Shown here piece after piece: positions 26,301 through 44,574 of a stretch of 64,000 nt of DNA. The first letter of the stretch is position 1. Every line of letters begins with the position of its first letter. The position numbers were made by a program, and so were the translations under genes. Origin of the DNA: Apostichopus japonicus (taxonomy: Eukaryota > Echinodermata > Holothuroidea > Aspidochirotida > Stichopodidae); the NCBI RefSeq assembly GCF_037975245.1, contig NC_092581.1, forward strand, positions 12,179,303 through 12,243,302, in the 5' to 3' direction. The notes under the pieces were generated by a model, which saw nothing but the letters and a program-made list of their open reading frames with translations, was not told the origin of the DNA and did not search any database.

Positions 26301-29300
26301 TGTTGGAATACGGTATTTCTTCCACATAAATAAAGACGTTAGGTCAGGTAGTAAACAAAAATAGTTAAATAACTCCTGTCTACACAAGTGAACCAATAAA
26401 CAATAATAAACGAACAAAGAAATTAACAAAGAAAGAAAAAATATAAGAAATATGACAAACAAAGAGAGAGCAATTAATTTTTATAAAAAGAGAAGAATTA
26501 GACAATATCATTGAAAGACAATTCGAAAATGTGTTTATAGATTGCGATTACTTTCTGCCATATTTATTAATATCTATGAATCGCTTATTGTCCTCTTAGT
26601 GTTTTACAAAAACAATTGTTACTCTGGTTCAATGACGAATTGTTACTTGTCCGGGAATAAAGGAATGAGAAGGGCGTGGCTTAATAAGTGACGTAACAAT
26701 GAACTGTTAGCCTATATATGTTAAAACCTAATTCGTGGACCGATGATTAATTCTGCCTTACAGATTAACTTTAACAGAACGGAACGACTAATTATTCCCA
26801 CAAACGAATGTATTTGACAATTATTCAGTAGTATGTGTATATGTTGGGTGGGGTGGGGTGGGGTGGACATGGGGTAGGGACGGAAATAACTATAGATTGT
26901 ATAGATAACGTAGAACATAACGAATAACCTAACTTACCCCTTGTTTTCAGTTAAAAATTCGACAAAATTGAAACTATATGTTTTCATTATGATAATGTTT
27001 CATTTCTTTTTATTTGTTGGGGGGGGGGGCGATGCACGACTTTTCGTTGTTGTGAATACTGAACATGTTTGTTCAAATGTGTCTTCATTCTTAGAAATAA
27101 CGTAGACTAAGAAAACGGCTGGTTTTGTCATTCTATATCTGTAACGGATGATCCAGTCTGTGTCTATGAATATGCAAATTAAAACGCTCGTGGGAAATCT
27201 CTTCCTATTGAGTTGCACAGGTGTAAAGTGACTAAACTCCATTCGTCATGATTTACATCAAAACTTTCTACAATAATATACAAATTAATAATAGTAATAA
27301 AAAAAACCAAGCTATATATATAATATTATTGGTGGGTGACATTCTCACGGCGAAGGGATTATTGGTTGACATTGGCCTAAACAAAGCGACCTGGTGATAT
27401 CGAAAGCCATCCTTTGTAGTAGTCGTGCGCCATTGACGCTTAAAACAATAGCACCACGTGTGACTAAAGTCGTGGGAAAGTTACTGGTTATTGAGAGAGA
27501 AACAGCGCATGTCAACTGTGCGATACGACTGGCATTTCAACCGGCTTTCTAGAAACTAAATAAAAAAGATAATAAAAGTAATAAAAAAAAACGGCTTTCA
27601 AAAAATCGGTGACCGTTTCCCAACGGTTAGAGGTGTGAAAACTTGTAGGGGGAGCCGACACCTCTGGGTTTGACAGGAGGGTGCAAAGGGGCTGGTAGGC
27701 TGAGTTTCAGTAGTGTGATAAAGTGAATGAGATCATCGCTACATGCATGCACAGCTGTTTTCCGATTGAAAGTCTGATTTTTTTTTTATTAGTCGAAGGA
27801 ATGTGTGGAAAGAACCGTCGGAGAATAAATGTGATGTTCAAAGTTGTACTTTATCAGTTCATTGATAGGTCAGTGATTTCATTCTTTTATAGAGTTGTGA
27901 TGATAATGATGATAAAAGTGGGGGGGGGGGTGGTGGAAGGAAAATGAATAAAATCACGAGGGGTATTGAATGGGTCTAAGAAAAGCCGACACTTAACTTC
28001 AAAGTACTTTGATTTCAAAGGACGTTAAATCAGGCATGCGTAGTCAACCAAATTGTCAGCCCAATTGATTCTCATTGTTTACGGACGTGAATCCTTCCCT
28101 TGTCTAGTGATCTGAATCACGTGACAAAATAAGAGAAGCTGATTGGAACGAATTGGGAAGTTAGCTTTAGAGTTCTCTACCCCTAAAGAATTGACAATGA
28201 ATTTTGTCAAATTAAAATTGTGAATTTCTATAATACATTTTTTTTAAACAGCTGTTGTTGCTCTGACCGTTTTGTTATACGTTGCAGTTTTTTTTCAGTT
28301 TTATTATTATTTAATGAAGCATCCTCTTTAATTTAAATAACTTAAGTAAACCCATGAAAGTTTCATAAAAACATGAATTACTAGGGCGTTCTACGCTGTT
28401 GCTTTTTATTATTTTAAAAAAAAAACTCAGAAATGTAAAAGATTTTTAAATGTTCTCATTGTTGGAGAAAAAAAAATTAAATTGGTTTTTGTTCTCTCCC
28501 TTTTCCCCCTGTTATAGCTGTGCAACATGAACGTGGTCCACGTAAGCCAAAGAGCAAGCCGATTGCGGAAATGACCACCAACCCTGGTCTTCAGGACCTT
28601 CGAACAGGAAGGCCAATGGCCCCCGCTATGCCCGAACCACGTCATGGAAGTACCCCACCAACACCTCCCATAACCCTCGTCTCCTCGTCCATGTACTACG
28701 GCACGTTTTATCACAGTTTGCTTACAGCAGAACAATGTAATGTCAGCCCCATGGCTTTAGATCTGAGTGCTAGACGAGAAAGCAAGGGTCCAATGTCTGT
28801 GAGAGTAGAATCAACATTAGGGAGTGGTGGTCATCCCGAATGCCTCCCTGAGGTAGCAGCCAGGCTTCTCTTCTCATCTGTCAAGTGGGCTAAAAGCATC
28901 CCTTGTTTCAGATTATTACCATTTCGAGATCAGGTACGTATATATATATATATAGGTCTCCATGAAGTGTTAAAACAGGGCCTAATTTGAAGGTCCAACT
29001 TTAGAATGTTAAATTGGAAAAGAATTAAGAAACAAAAGGGGCTTGATAGATGAATGTCCGGTGCGTGGGGTGGATGGGGTGGGTTTGGGGGTGGGTGGCG
29101 GTGGGGTGTGGGGAGGGAAGGGAAGGGAAGGGAAGGGGAAGGGGAAGGAAGGGGAGGGAAGTGGGAGGGAAGGGAGGGATGCCCGATCCCTGTGTACTCC
29201 TCCAAAGCTTTCATGATTTTTCTAGAAATCGACAGAGAATAAAATAGACACACATTTCACTGAAAACATTATCTGTATAGTTAGCTATAATATTAATAGA

Positions 29301-31138
29301 AATATAAACACTTCACGATGTAAGCGACCGTATTGGTTTTGCTAGTGTGTTGACTCGGTGGGTGGTGGGTGGTCGTAGAGATACAGTATAGGCTGCAGAG
29401 CAGTCGGGATTATTCACGCTCAATCCATTGCAGATTGGCATACTTTTTTGCATTTCCTATCCTGTCTCAATCTCAATCTCAATTTTTTTTTCTGTTTTGT
29501 TTTGATATCCAGCTTATTTTGTTAGAAGAAGGTTGGAGGGATCTGTTCTTGCTCGGCGTTTGTCAGTGGGGAGTTCCTTTGGATACAGAGTCAATATTAA
29601 AAGCCGCTTCACCGAAACTCGAGTCGCTATCCAAAGAAGAACTCAGAGATTTGGAGGCACAGATCAGACACGTTCAAGATGTTGTTTTGAGAGTTCGCGC
29701 TATGAGTATTGACTTCACAGAATACGCATGCATCAAAGCTATAGCTCTCTTCAAACCAGGTGAGAATATCATTTGTTAACTGTATCATCGATGCTTGAGG
29801 TTCTTCTCAAATTTCCCCTTAATATCATAGATTGTTATCAAGCTTCCTAGTTATTGTATTACAAATCGGGGTAGGTTGCGGCTTCGAAATCCAAGTTAAG
29901 CCCTGGGGTCAATCTCCAAGCCCCCACTTTAAGGTTTTCAGTTGTTTCTTTACCTTTAAACACATACTTTTTCTCACTAAATATAGGCATAATAAAGATA
30001 GCAAACTCTTCCACTGCCCCTCCTCTCTCAAGATTATTGGTTGTCAAAAGACTGACCCAGAGACCATAATTATGTATATTCCAAACGCATATTTAACATA
30101 TGGATATCAATCTTGTTGAATTCAAGTTATGCAACAACAAACAATGAACAAAACAAAAATTAAAAACAAAGGAAATAAAAGAAAATTATACTTCAATTAA
30201 CAGATAAAACAAAGGCCTCGTTTCTTTCATAATTGACCAATAATAGCGGGCTAATAAATGACATTTTTGAATGAATATGCCACCGTTCAGGGCGAGATTT
30301 GATGTGTGAAAGTGGGGGGGTGGACACATGGGGGGGGGGGTAAAGGGAGAGGTGAGAAATTTTTGGATTTTGTAAAGCCCCTAGGTGTTATATGGTGCAA
30401 TATTTATAGGTTATTTCTAGCACTAGTTATGTAATTGAAAATCTAATTATGTTATCTGCATAAAAGTGTTGCCAGATAGTAAAAGGAAAAACTGGATTTA
30501 AATAAGAATCGTCATAATGGGTCCATCTTTTTTATAGCCTGTGTAATAAAATTATTGCTAATTATAAAAGTATCGCAGAGTTGTTAGTATTGCTGTGGCA
30601 TAACCACTCAAATAACCGACCGAATTGGGTAAAAAAAAACTCAAGGTCTGGGAAAAATTGAGGCTGATGAAGGGGGGGGGGAGACAAGTGTCCCTCTTCC
30701 CCCCCCCCCCTCCGTAATCCCGCCTATGCCACCGTTAGTACATTTTGACCAACCATTTCAGATAATCTCAACATACTTAGACATCAACAAGGCTTTGTCT
30801 AGCTGTAATTTGAAAGCATAGTTTAAACAAGTCGGATAATTTTTCATAATATATAATTGAGATAATTAAGCATTTGGTTTATTTCCTTTTCAACAGACAC
30901 GCAAGGACTTCGTGAACCGTACACAGCTGAATCATTTCAAGATCAAGCCCAAGTTATGCTAAACGACTACGAGAGATATGCAAATATCAGCCGACCAATG
31001 AGATTTGGCCGTTTACTGCTCTCTCTTCCCGCTCTTCGAGCCGTGAACAGTAAATTTCTGGAAAACTTATTTTTCAAGCAGACCATCGGCAATATTCCAA
31101 TCGAGAGACTTTTGAGTGATATGTTCCAAAACAGCTGA
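23311..31138 (+). CDS. NR2E1: nuclear receptor NR2E1 (tailless/TLX), exons 2-5
   Basis: Orphan nuclear receptor, a transcriptional repressor of anterior/neural progenitor programmes in bilaterians. Exons: 23311-23547, 28518-28933, 29513-29759 and 30897-31138 (stop TGA), all with GT/AG borders and matching phases; a 10-nt first exon is proposed at 20446. The DNA-binding domain (residues 12-82) has zinc-ligand cysteines at 12, 15, 29, 32, 48, 56, 66 and 69. Its P box is CDGCSG, and the D box has seven residues between C48 and C56, the spacing typical of TLX/PNR. It runs on into [10 protein letters not shown], a TLX hallmark. The hinge (about 90-190) is Pro/Ser-rich and contains ALDLSARR. The ligand-binding domain starts at about 192 ([12 protein letters not shown], then [15 protein letters not shown]) and ends with [10 protein letters not shown], the short AF-2 end of TLX. 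Total length would be 383 residues. No frameshift seen. Confidence 0.95.
29104..29180. repeat. (GGGAA)n-like purine tract
   Basis: A G/A-only stretch of GGGAAGGGAAGG-type units in NR2E1 intron 3, open in two plus frames only because it lacks stop-forming bases. Confidence 0.85.
30276..30736. mobile_element. possible short DNA transposon flanked by a 12-bp direct repeat
   Basis: TATGCCACCGTT occurs exactly at 30276-30287 and 30725-30736. Just inside, the left reads GGCGAGATTT and the reverse complement of the right reads GGCGGGATTA, a weak terminal inverted repeat. Both inner flanks are G/C homopolymer rich. It sits in NR2E1 intron 4. The exact ends are ambiguous, because GGTGGCATAGGCGGG at the right could itself be a hAT-like terminus. 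Confidence 0.35.
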
Positions 31139-34100
31139 TTTGCTTTTACTGTGACACAATGACTGTCGGTGCATAGAGAAACAATAGAACATTGTTGTTT
31201 TAGGCGTCACCTGTTAAACTGTGGATAGAGGAAAACATGGAGAACACTTACTTGTATTAAATATTAAACGAAGTATTGGTACTATAACTGAGCGGTTTAA
31301 CATTTGTTATACTTGATCGAGCCGCAGTGACGTAAGAAGATATACCATGAAGTGGAGTAGGAAGAAACCGGTGGACTATAGTCTGGCTTCTTTAACAGAT
31401 ATGAACCTTAGCAGTTTTGTAAATGCTACGGTAGCCCAGATGGGACATTGGCAATTCCGACTATTTTATGTCCAAATGTATACTTGCTGTAAACTGTACG
31501 AATTTCAATGTTTGAAAGTTTCAAAGTGAAAAGACAATTTTTTTATATTCGACTTACTTTGAGGTTGTGTTTATAACCTATAACAGTGCTTTTGCTAAAA
31601 CTTGCGAAAACATATGATCCAGTTTAATGATTCAGCAATGCCGTGTAGTGCATGCGTCTCTAGTTGAAAAACGTGACGGGCAACAACTTCCTCTACCCCC
31701 TGTTTCTACGTCTATGTCAAGACGTATTTTGTTTTATACATATAATACTGGATGTATCCATGACAACGAAAATAACTAAATGTTCTAATGTAACTCGCAA
31801 ATTCCGTAACGTCGGAAGATACAAAGGCGACCAAAAATAATTAATAAAAAAAATAAAAAGAGCAGAGGACACCGCTTGACTTGGAATGCTGTCAAGTTAA
31901 TGGGTTGATTTCTATAATACGAAAATAAAATAAAAATCAACGGCGATATATTATGTTCAAGAGTCCATGGCTCTTATATTAGTGACACGAGTGTAAAGCA
32001 CCAAAAAAAAATATGTTTGGTTTAATAGCATTATGTATACTTGACTTTTGCAAATATATGGGGTCAGCTGTAAGCTACAGGGGTCAAGTAAGTCTAGTGT
32101 GTTAGAAACGGACAGTATGCATATTTAAACTAGAAAAATAGGCATTTTGTGTGGGCACACCCCCATCCACCCACTTTTCAACCCCATACAGAGAACAACA
32201 AAAAAACAGTAGTTATTTATTAAACCTTGCGTGTAGACCTAATGCACACATAGACCTAATTTTATAACCACAACATGCCACAGAATGCCTCATCATTCTG
32301 CGTATAAAATTGTATTTTAATGGACGCCAAATCTCTTTAAATCCTGGATCCGCCACTGCATAATGAGGGGTGTGGTGTGTGGTGGATATGAAAAATACGA
32401 AGACCTCTCAAACATTTCTATAGTTGAATTGATATCTTCCTGCAATATTGTTACCATTATAACTTTTCCTACGATTGCTACAAGGCTGGACTCAAGCCTA
32501 TTTCTCATATAAAAGTGTCTGAAATCATCGACATTAGAGAATGTCACCAAGAATATAAATTTTGTCTTATTATAGAGTTGAAATTTCCATTGTAATTGTT
32601 TCAATATGAAAAATACAGAAAGTTGTTATTCTTTTGCGTGTTAGCGTAGCCCTCTATGTACATGGCGATGGTGTCACTGTGTGTGTGTATGTTGTGGGGG
32701 GGGGGTGCCAATAATTTTGTTTCCAAAAGGGTGCTGTTTCTATGAATATGTGATTTTATGGTTTTGATGAAGAAATATGACTTAGTAAGTTATTTCTACA
32801 GCTTACAGTAAGCCTAACCTGGAGGATATGAGGGGATTGGGAGGGGGGTGGAGGGGGCAGCTTCTGTAACAATAATAATTGTAACAACACTTCTGATTTT
32901 ATAATTAAAAGCACGTCTTTATTATTTTTAAATAACTGTACATATGTGATAATCAAACGTTCCTTTCTTCATTCACATCTGACTGACTTGTACTAGTTTG
33001 AGATGAGTTTCACCGACAGTTTGGGAGAACATTCCACATGGACATGATTTTCATAAAACACTTTTGCTTGTACAAATCTATTTATTTAAGTGTTTATTGA
33101 AGATTTTAATAAGGTGATGATTTGGCAATGATATGGTTCTATGTAGAGTAAATAATACATTGAAAATATTATCAAAATAATATAATCTAATTTTTCTCTT
33201 GTACTGGGTTTACTGGACTGAGATGGGACTTCTCAAAAGTAAGTTAGGAAATAATATCCTGGAAAGGGTTAGGATGAGGGTCTGTTGGGTGGGGGTGGGG
33301 TGGGCGATGGGATCCTACTGACTCATTACATTCTCATAGAAATATAGATCCATCTGGATGGCTCTCCAAAAGTGGGCTTCCATCTCGACACCCCCTCCCA
33401 TCTCCACACTCCCTGCCATCTCCACACCCCTGCCATCTCCACAACCCCTCCCATCTCCACACCCCTTCTCATCTCCACCCCCTTGTCGCCACACTTCGGT
33501 GATCAGTATTCAAACATATATGAACAAGGAGACAAAATAATCAACAAAGAAACTCATTGTCATGAGTCGAATGAACCTTTATATTGATGTCTGTATATAT
33601 AAGGTCAGGACCTCAATGGATATCCCCAAGAAAGTGCCTGATTAATTTCCATCTTTATCCTAAACTGTTTCTTATTCGATTAAAACACGATAGTATTTAT
33701 TTGATTGGCTACTATAATAAATTGCCAGGTAAGATTGAAATGAATGAATATGACTGAATTTTCAAGCTGATCAACAAGACGAGACTCAAAAGATTGACCA
33801 GCAAACAGAAATGAACCGTTTTAAGGAGTACAACTGCGCATTTGCTAGTTATACTTCCGGGTTACGACAAGTGCTATAACCACACACAACAAGAGGTGCA
33901 TTCCTACATGAGGTACTGCTCCTACATGGCAGAGAATGTGATCCGTTACGCAGCTTCCTTTCCAGTTGAGTTTGATCAATTATTGATGCCATAAACTAAT
34001 TAAATACGTGTTCGAAGCGTTGAATTTAGAAGACAAATCCAGAAGGATGCCATAGTTTGAGTTTGATCAACTGCATTTTGTAGTAAAATTCGATAGATTT

Positions 34101-34857
34101 GGTTAAAATTGGCAACCAAACACACACAAACTGATTTAAATTGATGGTTTTAATGATTGATTTCTTGTGTTTTTATCTGGCAACATATCGTGAATGGCAA
34201 AGAAAGACTTTAGGCACAAAGCGAGTTTCGATATCTTTGTGGATCACTGTTATCGATCCAGGTTTTATTTCTTTCCAACATTTGACGTTATTGAAATGAC
34301 CAGGAAAAGGATCAAGGGAAACATGGTCTTTTCGCTTTTGAAATTGTTCGCAATTTTCGTACGTATTTATCGAATGTTGATAACTTTTCAAGTTTTTCTG
34401 GCAAATAAAGAATGACGTCATTACGGCGTAGCCTATGAGATAAAATGCTCTTTGCTTTCTTTAAATGTGTGAGCAATTTATCGAATGGAGAGGATAATTC
34501 CACTGAAGCGAAAAGTACTACGGTACTTTTAATTAATTAGGCAATATGTTTAATTCCTTTGGCCTTTGAGAAAACTGTAATTCGGTCGAAGATATCTTTA
34601 ACCAATTTAAGGCATTGTTTAATAAGGAAAAAATATTTTAAGTTTGGAATTAAAATTCAAAATAGTTTTCCATAAGTCAAGGTATGCGAAAATTCGCTTA
34701 AATTATATTGTTTTCCTTAGTTGATTCAGTTATATTTGCTTAAAATGGTAATAGTCTGACTTATTTCATTATTAGGATACCCCATCACACTTCATTTTGG
34801 CAAGTAACCATGCTGTACCCGTGCTGTACCATTTCTTGACCGCAAGCTTTGAATTTC
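31139..34857. other. NR2E1 3' UTR and intergenic region before MEAF6
   Basis: Contains the 3' UTR of NR2E1, a repeat-family copy ending near 32359, C/G-rich low-complexity runs around 32693, 32835 and 33390-33480, and no conserved reading frame. I could not choose a single poly(A) signal for NR2E1; ATTAAA-like and AATAAA-like words occur at about 31256 and about 31846. Confidence 0.5.
32150..32359 (-). repeat. dispersed repeat copy, end GGATCCGCCACTG
   Basis: Carries GTGTAGACCTAATG, CAGAATGCCTCATCATTCTG and the terminal sequence which on the minus strand reads CAGTGGCGGATCCAGG. That resembles hAT-type termini and the family copy at about 1710. Only this end is clear. Confidence 0.45.
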
Positions 34858-34946
34858 ATTGGTTCTTGTATGCTGTTTTCGAAACTGTTTCTATTGGACA
34901 ATCAATAACAGATCATGACGTCACCAATCTGACGTCATGAAACAAA
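34858..34946 (+). promoter_or_regulatory. MEAF6 proximal promoter with CRE pair and CCAAT boxes
   Basis: Two full CRE palindromes TGACGTCA lie at 34916-34923 and 34930-34937. They form a larger perfect inverted repeat, CATGACGTCA-CCAATC-TGACGTCATG, with a forward CCAAT in its centre, ending 9 bp before the MEAF6 ATG. Two reverse CCAAT boxes (ATTGG) sit at 34858 and 34893. No TATA box is visible. CREB/ATF and NF-Y sites in this arrangement fit a housekeeping promoter. Regulation is inferred from motifs only. Confidence 0.6.
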
Positions 34947-40910
<5,964 letters not shown>

Positions 40911-41607
40911 AATCATCTTGCAGCCGTCATCGCCAGCATCCCGCTGATCTCATTGGCCCAGGACCAAAGAGGAGATAACTTCTCTGTTCAAAGAGGATTA
41001 AATTTCTATCACTCTGTCGATGAGTTATGTACAGGGATTGTGTACCGAACAATGTTGGAGACCACAACGAGGTGCTAGTGTTAACAACTTCCTCGCCTCG
41101 GGAATCACCAACAATGTTGATGGGTATGATGATGTCATTGTTCCCTGATGGTAACATAAGGTCTTGTCACATGGTCAAAACTGACCTTAAGGGGTCGCTT
41201 GAAGAATGAACAACACAGAGTAACGCCTGCAGTGATGGCCTGCAATTGTACAGTACTTTTGTCGTAAGAACAAATGTCTAAAATGTTGATCCTTGTCGGA
41301 GGTATTTCAATTGCCAATCGGGTGTTATTGTCAATGTCGTGAAAACTAGAAAGTTTTTTATAAAATGTCGAGAGGCGTAGACAAGTTTTGCCCTCGTTGA
41401 GAATTGTGCCTCTACTATAAGTTATCCTGCTACTGGCTGGGCAAATGAGTTTGCCTATCCCAGTTAGCTTCTGTAAGTCATGAAGGAGGTGGGTTTTATT
41501 CAAACTGGATCAAAAGAAAAATTTGAAAAGTACCAAATGATCTTTTACTTGTCTCTCTTTAAAGACTAAAGTAACTTATCAAAAGAATGACCCTGAATCT
41601 TCCAGTC

Positions 41608-41613
41608 AATAAA
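41608..41613 (+). terminator. candidate MEAF6 poly(A) signal AATAAA
   Basis: First AATAAA hexamer downstream of the MEAF6 stop that is not inside a poly-A stretch, 698 bp after it. Others occur further on, so transcript ends are unresolved. Confidence 0.3.
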
Positions 41614-41764
41614 CAGCTGTCAGTGAGGCATTGCAAATGGACAACAGGTCTAGTTTTGTGCAGAACAGCAAAGTGAAAGCTGTGAACTACTTTCAATTAA
41701 CTCATAATTCATATTTAGGAATTCATAGAAATACCAAATTTAATGACAGAATATCGATCGCACA

Positions 41765-42165
41765 AATTTTGGTGGTCGGCTCTACCAACGTTTGTTTCTG
41801 TTATGTTGATTCTAGCATCTGTCTCAATTCTTTGTCATGGTACGGCTCTGGAGTAGCAGACACTAGCAATTTTTTATAATGCCTGGCATTTTGTGACCCT
41901 GGGTGATCGGCTGTAGCAGTATTAGTAACATTGTGATTTTATGACTCTTTAAATTGGCCGACTGTAGCACTTTTGTGTCTATCTGTTAGTTCACAACTCT
42001 GGGTTGCCGACTCTGGGGAATTATTTTGATCGTTCAGTTTAAAACTCTCGGTGGTCGACTCAAGCAGTTGTCATAGTGCTTGTCATTTTATCACTCGGAG
42101 AGGCCGACTCGGCTCAACACGAATTGGTTCGAAATGGTTGGATGGTCGACTCTAGCAATGTTCAA
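41765..42165 (+). repeat. degenerate about 48-bp tandem repeat in MEAF6 3' flank
   Basis: A core of the form TGGTCGACTCTAGCA recurs at about 41769, 41900, 41953, 42001, 42050, 42097 and 42140. After a first interval of about 131 bp the spacings are 53, 48, 49, 47 and 43 bp. Units are diverged, so it is an old array. Confidence 0.6.
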
Positions 42166-44574
42166 AGTGGTGTCATCATTTGCTCGATGGAATTGATCTT
42201 AAATTGCTCTTAATCGCCATGTTGCTCAAATATTGACAAAAGTTATGTACCCATGGAATGCTAAGTGTGAAGAAAAAAGAAGTCGGTGTTGAAGTTGTAA
42301 CTATAAATATAAATAACAAATTTATGTTCATTTTTATCCTGGTGGGGGTTATCATCGATCCATTTGTCGACAGTAACTGTGAAGTAAATTCTTTCTAGTT
42401 CAGGGTTTTCGAATGTAATCGTTGGTCAAATTGATGTCTGTGACTTCCTGTGTCGTCTCGCACAGTTAAATATTTGTTAGTGCCAGGGGGTTACAAGTAT
42501 ATTGATATCTCTTTGAGACAATTCTTTGAAATATCAGCTTCCATAGGAGAACAGGTGAGAAATGTCAGTGACCTTTGACATTAGTTTTATCAGTAATTAA
42601 TTAATAACATACTCAACAGAGCCATAACAGATTTGTAGTGCAGAATTCATGATGGATAACTGATCATTTTTCACCTTACAATGACATCAGTTTCAAATGT
42701 TTTGTCTCTGTCACTGGTGTATTATTTACCCTATTGCTCCTATTAAATCGTAGTTCTCAAAAGCTACCATGTAAATACAAATTTTCGCTGTGTATCATAA
42801 TAATAAATAAAAAACAAGGAACATAAAATAATATTTTATTCTTGCTGTATTTCTCAATAAATTGTGCATATATACAAATTTTGTTTTTGTATTTACATTT
42901 CTTTGGATGTTTGTAATTATAACTTTTCTGTTGTTTTATACTATAAAATATTAACTCTTTAAATGAAAAGTTATAAATGTAAAAATAAATCATAAAAAGA
43001 GAAAACTTACAAAGGGAATTGTGGACAAATATATGAACAATGTCTTGAGAGGGAGGGAAGAAACCTAGCAAAATGAGAGTAACATTTAGGGGGAGGGGTG
43101 GTACAAGGTGTTATGCAAGCTGACCCCAGAGGTGCAAAGCCATGTCGGTGTGGTTTTCCTGGTATCCAGAACTTTTATCAGCTTCAAATAAACAGGAACG
43201 TGGAGGTAGATGTGAGTAAATTATGCTGGTGGCTGGTAATGTCATTTTACCTCAATCTTTGCAAAAGAATTCAGCAGGTTTTTTGTACTCCGTGAGTTGG
43301 ATCTCCATGTAAACTTTGAAAATCATCCAACCTTTAGCCTAACCTTAGAGTCATCATTTTTAGAGTTTTTTCAGACTTTAACCACTGTGGAGGTCAAAGA
43401 TCATTTGAGGTCTACAGAAACCAAGTTTGGTTGTATATCAGTAAGGTGGCTCCATACACCATGCATGGTGGATTTACATACTAAATATGAAGTTCATGAA
43501 AGCTTTACTTTTCAATAAGGATTTACTTTATATCACATTTTGATCCCAGATGACCTAGTAAAATGAGGGATCTTGTAATCACAGATGAAACCACACATAA
43601 AGTATGGAGTTAATCCATCATGTCCTTTTGAATTTATACAAGCCATGAAAGATAACATAAATACATACACACACCACCCTCTCACCATTGCACTGATTTC
43701 TTTTTGAATCAGAAATTGTCATTCCAAAATTTGATGTTTGCGACGCAATGATAAGTACTCATTGCAGCACCATTTGTAAAAAATTAAGAGTTTCTAAGAC
43801 CAAAACTGGAAGAGTCTGCTGCTTCTATGGCCGTCTTAAGGATAAACATATATTACATATTACAAGCCACTTTAGAAATGACGGTTTTAGTAAAGGAAAA
43901 CAGCATGGACCATAAACAGTCTTTTTACAGATGAAGAAAAATGTGATGGATCATTCATATATTAAAAAATTTACTGGACGATTGATTTTATCAAATAATT
44001 CCATATGGATTATCAAAAATAGAAATTATCCATTTTAGCATTCAAAATAACGTCATCAGTGTCGAATGAAGTCACTGTTACGATCGCCAAAATGATCTAT
44101 GGATTCTTGTCCGGCTCTACAAAAGATACTTCGTGGGGTATCCCGAAGGAGATTAAAAGTTAACCTATACACAGAATTCTCTTACAAAAGTTCACAAACT
44201 CAGTTCTATATTAAAGAGTATTCCAATGTTTTTGACATTGACAATTAAAGCAGAACTGGTTGCAACTGGGACAACCTGAAATTTTCTCCTCAAGTTTGTA
44301 TTTAGGGATCATAAAAACAGCAAAAGAGTGCTGCTTGGTGCTTACAACCGTTCAGCTGCCACAGGAAGTGGTTTCAATCACCACTTCTTATATTCTACTC
44401 AAATTCCTCTCGGTTTCAAACGGCTAAAAAGTAGTAAATAAGGGACGATGAGTCGACTGTTCGAAGAATGATCGATAAATTCCTTTGAACAACTTGCTTT
44501 TTAGAGAAACATAAACTCAAAGAAATATTGCACTCAAAAAAAAAAAACCTACAAAGCTTCTACTCAGAGGAAAT

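Larger units (their letters stand above)
40911..44574. other. convergent 3' flanks of MEAF6 and OSTM1
   Basis: The two genes face each other tail to tail. This stretch holds the MEAF6 3' UTR (including a degenerate 48-bp repeat), the OSTM1 3' flank, AT-rich spacer and short ORFs with no recognisable domain. Positions 43100-43520 are less AT-rich, open in one plus frame for 73 codons and lack splice-supported neighbours; they look more like an old repeat than a gene. Confidence 0.5.

Noticed and set aside
43297-43518. possible exon of 73 codons between MEAF6 and OSTM1
   Set aside because: No acceptor/donor pair that fits, no recognisable domain; more like an old dispersed repeat.
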